DNA of 40,414 nt, from NCBI GenBank assembly GCA_026401055.1, contig JAPLNP010000435.1, positions 1 to 40,414 of the forward strand, in the 5' to 3' direction. Positions 33,407-40,414 of the stretch are shown here, in pieces. Position numbers and translations under genes: made by a program. The notes beneath the pieces were generated by a model. It saw only the letters and a list, made by a program, of their open reading frames with translations. It made no database searches and had not been told where the DNA came from. How positions within the stretch are numbered: the first letter of the stretch is position 1; the number at the start of each line of letters is the position of its first letter. This DNA is from Planctomycetia bacterium (GTDB lineage Bacteria > Planctomycetota > Planctomycetia > Pirellulales > Thermoguttaceae).

Positions 33407-34123
33407 CCAAGCTTCCTCGTGAGTATGGTCGTTCATTCGGCAAAGGCGCTGCTGGAAGCCGGTCGGCCGGCGCGTGACGTTCCCCCGGGCTGGTCCGCGC
33501 GGGAGTGGGGCCCAACCGCGCGACTCTCGGATGAGTTGAAATGACACACGCTGCGAGTGCCACGGGCACCCCGGATGCGTGCTCGGCTACATTGGCGCAA
33601 ACCTCCCCTCGATGGGGGTTTCACCGCGCCAACAGGCACGGCACGGATGAACGACGCCTGCCGAGGGCGATCCGGCGGTGGGCAAACGGTCAGTGATGTT
33701 CAGATCCAGTTCGATGGACAGTCGCCAGCGCGGAGTTTATTCTCCGCCCTATTGTTCCGACCCTTCGATCCGTGTCAAGCTCGACACGGGGCATTGGCTC
33801 GATATGGGCCGAGTATTACGGTAGTTTTACACAATGGGGCCGCCTCTCCCACGTCGACAAGCCATGGAAGAGGGAAATCCACGCCCGAGGAAGGGAACGT
33901 CCCTAACCGGCTGAATGCGACGCAGGCGTAAGCCGAACATCAACCGGTCGCCATACGCACAAGAGATGGGTATGCAGCCCCCGGTCGTAACCCCCACCCA
34001 GGGGAGGGTATCAGGATGCCCATTTCCTCATCAAATGATCTACCGCCGAATCCCGGAATTGGCTAAAAATGGCCCAGCGAGCACGGACGGAACGTCCGCC
34101 CCCCGGTCAAGGAGGATCCCGCG
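33407..34123. other. 717-bp intergenic region between divergent genes
   Basis: This gap lies between the divergent 590-aa unknown gene and kdsB. I see no convincing coding gene. It holds three small hairpins within 33730-33904 and a kdsB ribosome binding site (AAGGAGG) at its end. A weak TTGACA occurs on the minus strand near 33780 without a good -10 box. Confidence 0.5.
33730..33904. other. Cluster of three small hairpins, possible structured RNA
   Basis: Perfect stems occur at 33730-33747 (gcggag/ctccgc, loop tttatt), 33770-33789 (ccgtgtc/gacacgg, loop aagctc) and 33892-33904 (aggga/tccct, loop acg). They fit no small RNA or riboswitch that I recognise. Short stems can occur by chance in GC-rich DNA. 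Confidence 0.25.
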
Positions 34124-34906
34124 ATGGCCCAACCGGCACCGAGGCTGCGAGTCCGCGGCACGAGTTACATCGTCATCCCCGCAAGGCTCGCCTCGACGCG
34201 ACTGCCGCGAAAGCTGCTTCTGGACGAGACGGGCAAGCCGTTGATCCGGCACACCTACGAGGCGGCGCTCCGCGCGACACGGCCCGAGGGGGTCTGCGTC
34301 GCCGCCGACGACGAGGAGATCGTCCAAGCCGTCCGGGCGTTCGGCGGCCGGGTCGAAATGACCGATCCCAACGCCCCCAGCGGGACCGATCGGGTTGCCG
34401 AAGTCGCCCGGGGGATGAACGGCGTCGACATCGTCGTCAACGTCCAGGGCGACGAGCCCGAGCTGTCCGGCGAGTCGATCGACCTGGCGATTCGCCTGTT
34501 GGAGGAGGCCCCCGAGGCGGTGATGTCGACGCTGGCCACGCCGATTCGCAGCCGCGTGCAGTTGGAGGACCCGGCGTGCGTGAAGGTGGTTTTCGACGCC
34601 CGGGGCCGGGCGATGTACTTCAGCCGCAGCGTGATCCCTCACCCACGTTCGTGGAGCGACGACCTGCTCCGGGCGGATCCCCCCCATTTCTACCAGCACG
34701 TCGGCCTGTACGCCTACCGGCGTGATTTTCTCCTCCAAATTGCCCAAATGCCCGAGTCGGCGATCGAGAAGATCGAGAAGCTCGAACAGCTTCGGGTGCT
34801 CAATGCGGGCTACTCCATCATGGTGGGGGTCGTCGACGAACCCACGTTCGGGATCGATACCCCCGAGGATTACCGGGCCTTTGTCGAAAAGCGGCGCGCC
34901 GGCTAG
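34124..34906 (+). CDS. kdsB: 3-deoxy-manno-octulosonate cytidylyltransferase (CMP-Kdo synthetase)
   Basis: A 260-residue cytoplasmic enzyme that joins Kdo to CMP, using CTP, before lipopolysaccharide assembly. The N-terminal nucleotide-binding motif is IVIPARLASTRLPRKLL (residues 16-32). VCVAADDEEI, SGTDRVAEVA and VVNVQGDEPEL follow in order, as does RAMYFSRSVIPHP, all KdsB signatures. A C-terminal HVGLYAYRRDFL and GIDTPEDYRAF complete the match. AAGGAGG lies 7 nt before the ATG. It shows that this planctomycete makes Kdo-containing LPS. The downstream pyrG gene makes its CTP substrate and is likely cotranscribed (61 bp apart). Confidence 0.96.
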   Translation: MAQPAPRLRVRGTSYIVIPARLASTRLPRKLLLDETGKPLIRHTYEAALRATRPEGVCVAADDEEIVQAVRAFGGRVEMTDPNAPSGTDRVAEVARGMNGVDIVVNVQGDEPELSGESIDLAIRLLEEAPEAVMSTLATPIRSRVQLEDPACVKVVFDARGRAMYFSRSVIPHPRSWSDDLLRADPPHFYQHVGLYAYRRDFLLQIAQMPESAIEKIEKLEQLRVLNAGYSIMVGVVDEPTFGIDTPEDYRAFVEKRRAG

Positions 34907-34967
34907 AATGCACCGTTTGCGGTCAGCACGACGCTGCTTCGGCATTCTCAGGCGGTAATCCCGTTCC

Positions 34968-36593
34968 ATGACAAAACACATCTTCGTGACCGGCGGCGTG
35001 GTCAGCTCGCTCGGCAAGGGTCTGACCAGCGCGTCGATCGGCATGTTGTTGGAAAACCGCGGACTTCGGGTCCGCATGCAGAAACTCGACCCCTACATCA
35101 ACGTCGACCCCGGCACGATGAGCCCCTACCAGCACGGCGAGGTCTACGTGCTGGACGACGGCAGCGAGACCGACCTCGACCTGGGCCACTACGAACGGTT
35201 CACCAACGGCCCCTTGACCCGGGACAGCAACTACACGACCGGCCAGATTTACCTGTCGGTCATCAACAAGGAGCGACGCGGCGAATTTCTCGGGCAAACG
35301 GTCCAGGTGATTCCGCACATCACCAACGAGATCAAACACGTACTGGCCAAACTGGCCGGCGACGACGTCGACGTCGTGATCACCGAGATCGGCGGCACCG
35401 TCGGCGACATCGAAAGCCAGCCGTTCCTCGAAGCCATCCGGCAATACTCGCTCGACGTCGGCAAGGAGAACTGCGCGTACGTCCATCTGACGCTCGTGCC
35501 GTACCTCAAGGCCGCGGGCGAATTGAAGACGAAGCCGACGCAGCACTCCGTCGGCCAGCTTCGCCAGATCGGCATCCAGCCCGACTTCCTCGTCTGTCGC
35601 ACCGAACGCTCGCTCAGCCACGACGACCGCGCGAAGATCGCCCTGTTCTGCAACGTTCCGGTCGAGGCGGTGATCGAGGAGAAGGACAAGGACTTCTCGA
35701 TCTACGAAGTGCCGATCAGCCTGGTCGACAACGGGCTGGACGAACTGATCGTCCGGAAGCTCGGCCTCAAGGCCGGCAAGGTCAACCTCGACGAGTGGCA
35801 CGACCTGCTGCACCGCCTCCGGAATCCCGAACACGAGATCAGCATCGCGGTGGTGGGCAAATACGCCGAACATCACGACGCCTACAAGTCGATCTACGAA
35901 TCCCTCGACCACGCGGGCATCGAAAACCGCGCGCAGGTCCGCACCCACCGCGTCCACAGCGAGGCCATCGAACGCGAAGGGGCCGAACGGCTGCTCTCGG
36001 GCATCGACGGCATCCTCGTGCCCGGCGGATTCGGCGAACGGGGGATCGAAGGGAAGATCGACGCCGTCCACTACGCCCGGGAGCGGGGCATCCCGTTTTT
36101 CGGCATTTGCCTGGGCATGCAATGCGCGGTGGTCGAATTCGCCCGAAGCGTCGCCGGTCTGGCCGACGCCAATTCGACCGAGTTCAACAAGAACACGACC
36201 TCGCCGGTGATCTGCCTCTTGGACGAGCAAAGAACGATCACCGACATGGGCGGGACGATGCGGCTGGGGGCGCAGCCGACGGTCCTCGCCTCGGGCAGCA
36301 AGGTTCTGGCGCACTATGGCCAGCAGGACATCTCCGAACGGCACCGGCACCGCTACGAGTTCAACAACGTCTATCGCGAGCAGTTGGCCGCGCTGGGCTT
36401 GCAGGTCGTGGGCACGAGTCCGGACGGTTCGCTGGTCGAAATCGTCGAGGTTCCGGATCATCCCTGGTTCGTCGCCGTGCAATTCCATCCGGAGTTCAAG
36501 TCGCAGCCTACGCGGCCGCATCCGCTGTTTTCCGGTTTCATCGCCGCGGCAGTGGCGCGGCAACGCACGAAGACGGTAAGTGGCAAGTGGTAA
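34968..36593 (+). CDS. pyrG: CTP synthase
   Basis: A 541-residue enzyme that converts UTP to CTP using glutamine nitrogen and ATP. The synthetase half starts with [20 protein letters not shown] and has [21 protein letters not shown], while [19 protein letters not shown] lies near residue 140. The glutaminase half carries the nucleophile Cys381 in [15 protein letters not shown] and the His507/Glu509 pair in FHPEFKS. Length and motif order match canonical PyrG. It sits between kdsB and the DUF1844 gene; the kdsB link is biochemically sensible because KdsB consumes CTP. Possible control by CTP-dependent attenuation, as in Gram-positive bacteria, is not evident in the 61-bp upstream gap. Confidence 0.97.
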   Translation: MTKHIFVTGGVVSSLGKGLTSASIGMLLENRGLRVRMQKLDPYINVDPGTMSPYQHGEVYVLDDGSETDLDLGHYERFTNGPLTRDSNYTTGQIYLSVINKERRGEFLGQTVQVIPHITNEIKHVLAKLAGDDVDVVITEIGGTVGDIESQPFLEAIRQYSLDVGKENCAYVHLTLVPYLKAAGELKTKPTQHSVGQLRQIGIQPDFLVCRTERSLSHDDRAKIALFCNVPVEAVIEEKDKDFSIYEVPISLVDNGLDELIVRKLGLKAGKVNLDEWHDLLHRLRNPEHEISIAVVGKYAEHHDAYKSIYESLDHAGIENRAQVRTHRVHSEAIEREGAERLLSGIDGILVPGGFGERGIEGKIDAVHYARERGIPFFGICLGMQCAVVEFARSVAGLADANSTEFNKNTTSPVICLLDEQRTITDMGGTMRLGAQPTVLASGSKVLAHYGQQDISERHRHRYEFNNVYREQLAALGLQVVGTSPDGSLVEIVEVPDHPWFVAVQFHPEFKSQPTRPHPLFSGFIAAAVARQRTKTVSGKW

Positions 36594-36629
36594 AGTGGTT
36601 GGTGGTGGGTGATCGGGGAGGAACGTGGC

Positions 36630-37016
36630 ATGGCTGAAGAATCGAGCGGCGAGAAGAAGCTCCACGTCGATGAAGACTGGAAGAGCCATGTGGAGACCGA
36701 GCGGGCGGCGGCCGAGAAGCCGAAGCCGCGGGAGGAGCCCGAGCGCGCGCGGCCGATCCAGTGGCCCGAGCCGTCGCTCGCCCTGCTGGTGACGACCTTG
36801 GCGACGCAGGCGATGTCGGCCTTCGGTTTCGCTGCGCACCCGGTCACCGGCAAGGCGGACGTCGACTTGCCTCAGGCCAAGCATTTCATCGACACGCTCG
36901 ACATGCTCCAGCAGAAAACCCGGGGCAACCAGACGCCCGAAGAGGCCGAGATGTTCGAGAGCGTCCTGCACGAACTGCGAATGACTTTCATCGCCGTCCG
37001 GGATCGGCAGGAGTAG
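36630..37016 (+). CDS. DUF1844 domain protein
   Basis: This 128-residue acidic protein has a charged, probably disordered N-terminal third followed by a DUF1844 domain. The domain is recognised from SLALLVTTLATQAMSAFGFA (residues about 50-69) and QAKHFIDTLDMLQQKTRGNQTPEEAEMFESVLHELRMTFIAV. Function is unknown; it is common in planctomycetes and deltaproteobacteria. The ATG at 36630 has GGAGG about 8 nt upstream; an earlier GTG at 36609 is less likely. It follows pyrG by 36 bp and probably ends this plus-strand operon. Confidence 0.9.
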   Translation: MAEESSGEKKLHVDEDWKSHVETERAAAEKPKPREEPERARPIQWPEPSLALLVTTLATQAMSAFGFAAHPVTGKADVDLPQAKHFIDTLDMLQQKTRGNQTPEEAEMFESVLHELRMTFIAVRDRQE

Positions 37017-37084
37017 GGTGGGTCGAGGCCGCCGGAGTCTGCCAGGTTTCGCGGACAACGTCGGATCGGCGGCCGAGCCCCACC
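37017..37084. terminator. Long-stem hairpin between convergent genes
   Basis: The arms at 37017-37033 and 37068-37084 share GGTGGG...GGCCGCC in inverse orientation with three mismatches, around a 34-nt loop. It fills the 72-bp gap between the DUF1844 gene and the end of the opposite 398-aa gene. It could act as a bidirectional terminator, although no U-run follows. Confidence 0.45.
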
Positions 37085-37088
37085 GGCG

Positions 37089-38285
37089 TCACTTGGCCAG
37101 CCACGCGGCGACGCCTTGCTCGACGCTCTTCATCTCGCCGAGGAACTCGCCGGTGATCTCCTCGGCCGGCAGAAAGATGGTCTTCGAGCCTGGGATTGGC
37201 TCGGGCGGAACGTGGACGGTGCCCTTCAGCGGCTTGTAGCTGAAGTGGACCTCCGGGATGTCGGAGTCGAGCGGATAGTGCATCGGCGCCCAGCCGCCGG
37301 TGGGAAGCTGGTTGTCCAGGAACGTGAAGACGGCCACGCGCTCCGCGACGCGGTACGCCGTCTCGATCAGTTCCTCGCTGCCCAGGCCGTGCCCGACCAG
37401 CACTCGCAACAGTTCGCCCGCGCCCCAGGCGACCTTGCACTTCGACGGCCACAGATAGGTGTCCAGCGCCGCAGTGCTCTCGAAGTCGAGCAACTCGATC
37501 GCGGCGTCGAGATACGGCCGGGCTCGCTTCTCATCATAGTTCCAGCGGGTCCGCATTGCCTCGTAGAGGACGACGAGGTAGGCCATTGTGGTGCCGAGTT
37601 GCCAGCCCTCCTGTTGTGGATGGTAGCGATCGACGACTTTGCCGATCCGCTCGCCCGGCCCGACGTCGGTCACGAGCCGGCCGTCGGGGGTCACCTGGCT
37701 GTAGAGCCGGCCCTCGGCGGCGTGGGGGCGATTCAGTTCGACCCAGTGTCGCATCCAATCGCCGGCCGAAACGGCCTGCTCGCGCATGTCCAGGGCAACC
37801 ATCAAGTGGCCGAAGAACGACGTGTTCAGCGTGCCGAGGGTCGGCTGCTCTTCGACCCGCTTGGGATCGTCGCCGATGTAGTGGAAGCACCCGCCGGACG
37901 GCTTGTGCCAGTACTGGAGGATTCGATCCAGCACGACGGGCTTGCGGATGATCGGGTGGCCGATCCACGCGGCCACCTTGCCGAACGTCATTGGGCGGTA
38001 CACCCGTTGGAGATCCTTGTACTCGGGCGGCTCGCTCGGGAAGTAGAAGTCGCCGTTGGGCCGCAACGCCTCCCGTTCGGTCCAGTCCAGCAGCCGGGCG
38101 ATCAGAGCGTGGTCGACGCCCGAGGCGTACATTCCCCACGTGGCCTTGTAGACGTAGCTGACGTTCTGCTCGCGGGCGATGGGTCCATAGGGCGCGACGC
38201 GGCCGGTCAGGAACGCGGCGCCTTGGGCCAGCGAAACGCGGATGGCACCCAACAGGTGCGCGGGGTCGGTGATTCGCCAGGTCAT
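37089..38285 (-). CDS. Unknown 398-aa protein with repeat-like helical sequence
   Basis: I do not recognise this family. The protein has no membrane helices or clear signal. Its content of Trp, Tyr and Gly and blocks such as VSYVYKATWGMYASGVDHALI, QYWHKPSGGCFHY, PQQEGWQLGTTMAYLVVLYEA and DNQLPTGGWAPMHYPL resemble helical-toroid proteins (glycosidase or cyclase-like alpha/alpha barrels), but no catalytic motif can be assigned. The ATG at 38285 has GGAG 7 nt upstream; the open frame continues 15 codons further without support. The Tat-exported sugar isomerase-like gene lies 25 bp upstream on the same strand, so the two are probably an operon concerned with sugar or lipid metabolism. The protein itself appears cytoplasmic. 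Confidence 0.75.
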   Translation of the reverse strand: MTWRITDPAHLLGAIRVSLAQGAAFLTGRVAPYGPIAREQNVSYVYKATWGMYASGVDHALIARLLDWTEREALRPNGDFYFPSEPPEYKDLQRVYRPMTFGKVAAWIGHPIIRKPVVLDRILQYWHKPSGGCFHYIGDDPKRVEEQPTLGTLNTSFFGHLMVALDMREQAVSAGDWMRHWVELNRPHAAEGRLYSQVTPDGRLVTDVGPGERIGKVVDRYHPQQEGWQLGTTMAYLVVLYEAMRTRWNYDEKRARPYLDAAIELLDFESTAALDTYLWPSKCKVAWGAGELLRVLVGHGLGSEELIETAYRVAERVAVFTFLDNQLPTGGWAPMHYPLDSDIPEVHFSYKPLKGTVHVPPEPIPGSKTIFLPAEEITGEFLGEMKSVEQGVAAWLAK

Positions 38286-38310
38286 GTCGGTCTCCAAAGG
38301 AAGAGTTTCT

Positions 38311-39150
38311 CTACAGCGTCGCCAGAACACCCTTGACGTAGCCGATCGATTCGGACAGGCCCGGCATCGGGTCGTCGGCGTCCTTCTCGTATTCGAACGA
38401 GACGATCCGCGAGTAGTTGGTCTCGACCAGGGCCCTGAGAAACGCGGGTATGTCGATCGCGCCGCGTCCGATCTCGAGCGTTTCGCCTTTCGCGCTGGCC
38501 TCGGAAACGTCCTTGACGTGGACGTCCAATAGGCGGTCGGCGTAGAGCTTCGCGTCGGCCACCGGGTCGGCGCCGATCCGCAACGTGTGGCCGATGTCCA
38601 TGCACAGGCCGATCCGCGGATCGAGATCCTTGATCCGATCGTAGGCGGACTTGGGCGTGGGATAAACCTTGTCGCCCGGACCGTGATTGTGGATCGCCAC
38701 GGCGATGTCGTACTGCTTCACCTTCTTGTCCACCAGCGGCAACACGTCCGGATGCGGCGAGCCGACAATCACCCGCATCCCGGCGGCCTTCGCGTAGTCG
38801 AACGCCTGGTCCACTTCAGCCGGCTTGCTCATGCCGACCACGCCGCAGCCGTACAGATCGAGCCCGGCGGCTCGGCACTTGGCGGCCGCCTCGGCGCACT
38901 GCTCGGCCGTGGCATCCATCGGCAGATGGAACGATTTCAGGCAAATGTGTTTCAATCCAACCCGGCAGGTCATCTTGATCGTCTCGTCCAGCGAGAACTT
39001 GCGAAGCGTGTACGACGCGAGACCGAGTTCGAACGGGATCTTCGTTTTCGCCTTTTCGCTTGCCCCGGTTTGCGTAAGGGGACTTCCGGCGAAGGTCACG
39101 GCCGCGGCGCCGGCGAGACCGAGGAATCGTCGTCTGGTGTGCTTCCGCAT
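38311..39150 (-). CDS. Tat-exported sugar phosphate isomerase/epimerase-like protein
   Basis: A 279-residue protein with a twin-arginine signal: RRRFLGLAGAAAVTFAG at residues 7-23. The mature domain is an AP-endonuclease-2/xylose-isomerase-like TIM barrel. Typical blocks are LGLASYTLRKFSLDETIKM, HICLKSFHLPMD, VAIHNHGPGDKVYPTPKSA, LCMDIGHTLRIGADPVAD and LDVHVKDVSEA, with metal-binding acidic and His residues in the expected strands, and a C-terminal IVSFEYEKDADDPMPGL. The family includes myo-inositol and hexulose isomerases and epimerases, and the substrate here is unknown. AAGGGAA lies 7 nt before the ATG at 39150. The downstream unknown gene probably shares the transcript. Many planctomycete genomes carry dozens of such Tat-exported proteins. 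Confidence 0.9.
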   Translation of the reverse strand: MRKHTRRRFLGLAGAAAVTFAGSPLTQTGASEKAKTKIPFELGLASYTLRKFSLDETIKMTCRVGLKHICLKSFHLPMDATAEQCAEAAAKCRAAGLDLYGCGVVGMSKPAEVDQAFDYAKAAGMRVIVGSPHPDVLPLVDKKVKQYDIAVAIHNHGPGDKVYPTPKSAYDRIKDLDPRIGLCMDIGHTLRIGADPVADAKLYADRLLDVHVKDVSEASAKGETLEIGRGAIDIPAFLRALVETNYSRIVSFEYEKDADDPMPGLSESIGYVKGVLATL

Positions 39151-39289
39151 GGTTGTTCCCTTTCTGAGATGGACGGAAGACAGAGGGCCCACGAGGCTTA
39201 TCCTACCGTAGCGGGAGGCGGGATGCAACCGGAGCCCTCGTGTGGAACCGTCGCCCCCGGCGGTGTTTGCCGGATGGTCAACACAGTCC

Positions 39290-39310
39290 GCCCAGCCGGG
39301 GCGGCTGGGC
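39290..39310. repeat. Perfect 8-bp stem hairpin between divergent genes
   Basis: gcccagcc and ggctgggc pair around a 5-nt loop in the 277-bp region between the Tat isomerase gene and the surface-protein gene. It could be an operator palindrome or a REP-like remnant. Confidence 0.4.
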
Positions 39311-39427
39311 CACATTCCACCCTACAAATGTTGTTTGCGTCGGGCCACCAGTTTGAGTATACTGGGCCGTGATCCATCGTTCGGATCGTACGAGGCGGCA
39401 TCGTCCCTTGCTCTGGAGAAACCGCTC

Positions 39428-40414
39428 ATGGCTGCCGCGCAGGCGAGTCGTCGGAACCCTCGTGGATCGTTTTGGAACACTTTTTCGGTCAGACAGCCGG
39501 GAAGGATGACGCCGCCGCGCCGGCTCCGGCTCGAGCCGCTGGAGCCTCGGGCATTGTTGACCGGCGCGACGCTTGTTCCCAGCGGGTTGATCCATCAATG
39601 GCGACTGGACGAGGCCCAGGGCGGCATCGCCTATGACGCCGTCGGATCGGCCGACGGGACACTGGTCGACTTGCAGGCCGACGCCTGGACCGACGGCCGT
39701 CTCGGCGGCGCGTTGGATTTCAACGGCATGGACGGCCACGTCTCGGTCGGCCAAGTCGCCTCACTACAGCGAACGGGTTCCATCACCGTCTCGGCCTGGG
39801 TCAACGTCGAGCGCTATTACGACTGGTCGGGGATCGCCGGTTGGCTTCACGACACGGGCACGACCGAGTCGGGTTACGTGTTGATGGCCAATGGCGCCGA
39901 CGGCCTGGGTTTCGGATTGAAAACCGTCAACGGTGGATTCAGCTATCTGATCGACGACGGCAATCCGACCGGCCAGTGGATTCACGTGGCCGGCACCTAC
40001 AACGGCACGTGGCAGAAGCTCTACATCAACGGGCAACTGGCCGGCCAGACCGCGATGACCGGCGCGATCGACTGGGATCCGCTGGGCGACGACGGCTTTG
40101 AGATCGGCCGCTATCACGACGACAACGAAGACTTCACCTTCGCCGGCCTGATCGACGAGGTGCGCGTCTACAATCGGGCGATCACCGGCGCCGAGGTCAC
40201 CATCCTCGCCGCCGAGCCGCCCTCCGCCAACCACGCGCCGGTCGCCATGAGCGACAGCGCCTTCGTCCCGGGCAGCGGCGCCTCGACGATCCACGTCCTG
40301 GGCAACGACCGCGACGCCGATGACGACGCGCTGGCGATTGGCAGCTTCACGCAGCCGCAGCACGGGCTCCTGGTCGACGGCGGCGACGGCACGCTCGTCT
40401 TCACCCCCAATGCC
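39428..40414 (+). CDS. Large surface protein with LamG domain (3' end beyond window)
   Basis: The first 329 residues are visible; the open frame continues past the window. The N-terminus is Arg-rich and hydrophobic-poor, then LRLEPLEPRALLTGA (residues 33-47) gives the LEPR-type motif seen at the start of many planctomycete extracellular proteins. Residues about 57-250 form a LamG/concanavalin-like domain (IHQWRLDEAQGGIAYDAVG, LDFNGMDGHVSVG, SITVSAWVNVERYY, WIHVAGTYNGTWQKLYINGQ, GLIDEVRVYNRAI). The next part, NHAPVAMSDSAF...VLGNDRDADDDALAIGSF, starts a tandem Ig/cadherin-like repeat series. GGAG lies about 9 nt before the ATG. It is probably a very large secreted adhesin or matrix protein. The C-terminal sorting signal is outside the window. 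Confidence 0.88.
   Translation, partial: MAAAQASRRNPRGSFWNTFSVRQPGRMTPPRRLRLEPLEPRALLTGATLVPSGLIHQWRLDEAQGGIAYDAVGSADGTLVDLQADAWTDGRLGGALDFNGMDGHVSVGQVASLQRTGSITVSAWVNVERYYDWSGIAGWLHDTGTTESGYVLMANGADGLGFGLKTVNGGFSYLIDDGNPTGQWIHVAGTYNGTWQKLYINGQLAGQTAMTGAIDWDPLGDDGFEIGRYHDDNEDFTFAGLIDEVRVYNRAITGAEVTILAAEPPSANHAPVAMSDSAFVPGSGASTIHVLGNDRDADDDALAIGSFTQPQHGLLVDGGDGTLVFTPNA

Noticed and set aside
31022-33544. 840-codon plus-strand open frame opposite the 590-aa unknown protein
   Set aside because: Its translation is Arg/Gly/Ala-rich without family motifs, while the minus-strand frame has ordered, conserved-looking blocks and a ribosome binding site.
33557-33931. 124-codon plus-strand open frame in the gap before kdsB
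   Set aside because: No ribosome binding site, no motif, and a composition typical of chance frames in high-GC DNA.
34923-37058. 711-codon minus-strand open frame opposite pyrG
   Set aside because: It overlaps pyrG, which is unmistakable, and has no recognisable domain.

Overview
This is a high-GC bacterial chromosome segment, almost certainly from the phylum Planctomycetota and probably a Pirellulales-type member. The lineage call rests on gene content: two DUF1559 proteins with prepilin-type leaders, a surface protein with the planctomycete-style 'LEPLEPRALL' N-terminal motif, the NfeD/NfeD/FloA/hypothetical operon, a twin-arginine sugar isomerase-like protein, a DUF1844 protein, a lipoprotein di-heme peroxidase, and many imperfect intergenic hairpin repeats. 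There are no tRNA, rRNA or CRISPR loci and no recognisable complete transposase.

Layout. 1-5.4 kb (minus strand): an edge-truncated RF-1-domain release-factor-like protein, an MscS channel, AlgH/YqgE, oligoendopeptidase F and FabH. 5.8-8.1 kb: an NRDE/TANGO2 protein convergent with an L-rhamnose mutarotase/RhaT transporter pair. 8.4-11.4 kb (plus): a HlyD-like adaptor with charged low-complexity tails, followed 6 nt later by a squalene-cyclase-repeat protein. 11.4-15.1 kb (minus): a repeat-rich small lipoprotein, a di-heme cytochrome c peroxidase, a GAF-PilZ protein and a single-domain response regulator. This block holds the remains of an old tandem duplication. 15.3-20.1 kb (minus): the NfeD-long / NfeD-short / FloA / membrane-anchored hypothetical operon.

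20.4-25.5 kb: a homocysteine S-methyltransferase family protein; a DUF1559 / lipoprotein / DUF1559 cassette bracketed by two copies of an 82-84 bp repeat; an unknown 250-aa protein with a near-consensus promoter; and an O6-alkylguanine-DNA alkyltransferase. 25.7-28.8 kb (minus): an accessory-looking two-gene module of a large N6-adenine DNA methyltransferase and a PIN-domain protein 5 nt apart, with visibly lower GC. 29.1-33.4 kb (minus): a FliA/WhiG-type sigma factor, a decayed Fe-S protein fragment, a URO-D-family protein and a 590-aa unknown that loosely resembles an FMN TIM barrel. 34.1-37.0 kb (plus): kdsB, pyrG and a DUF1844 protein; PyrG makes the CTP that KdsB uses to activate Kdo. 37.1-39.2 kb (minus): an unknown 398-aa protein and the Tat-exported sugar isomerase-like protein. 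39.4 kb to the end (plus): the N-terminus of a large LamG-containing surface protein that runs off the window.

The best candidates for something undescribed are the methyltransferase-PIN pair, the 590-aa TIM-barrel-like protein upstream of the URO-D gene, the repeat-bracketed DUF1559 cassette, and the fossil duplication around the peroxidase locus. Everything here was read by eye; no database search was possible.
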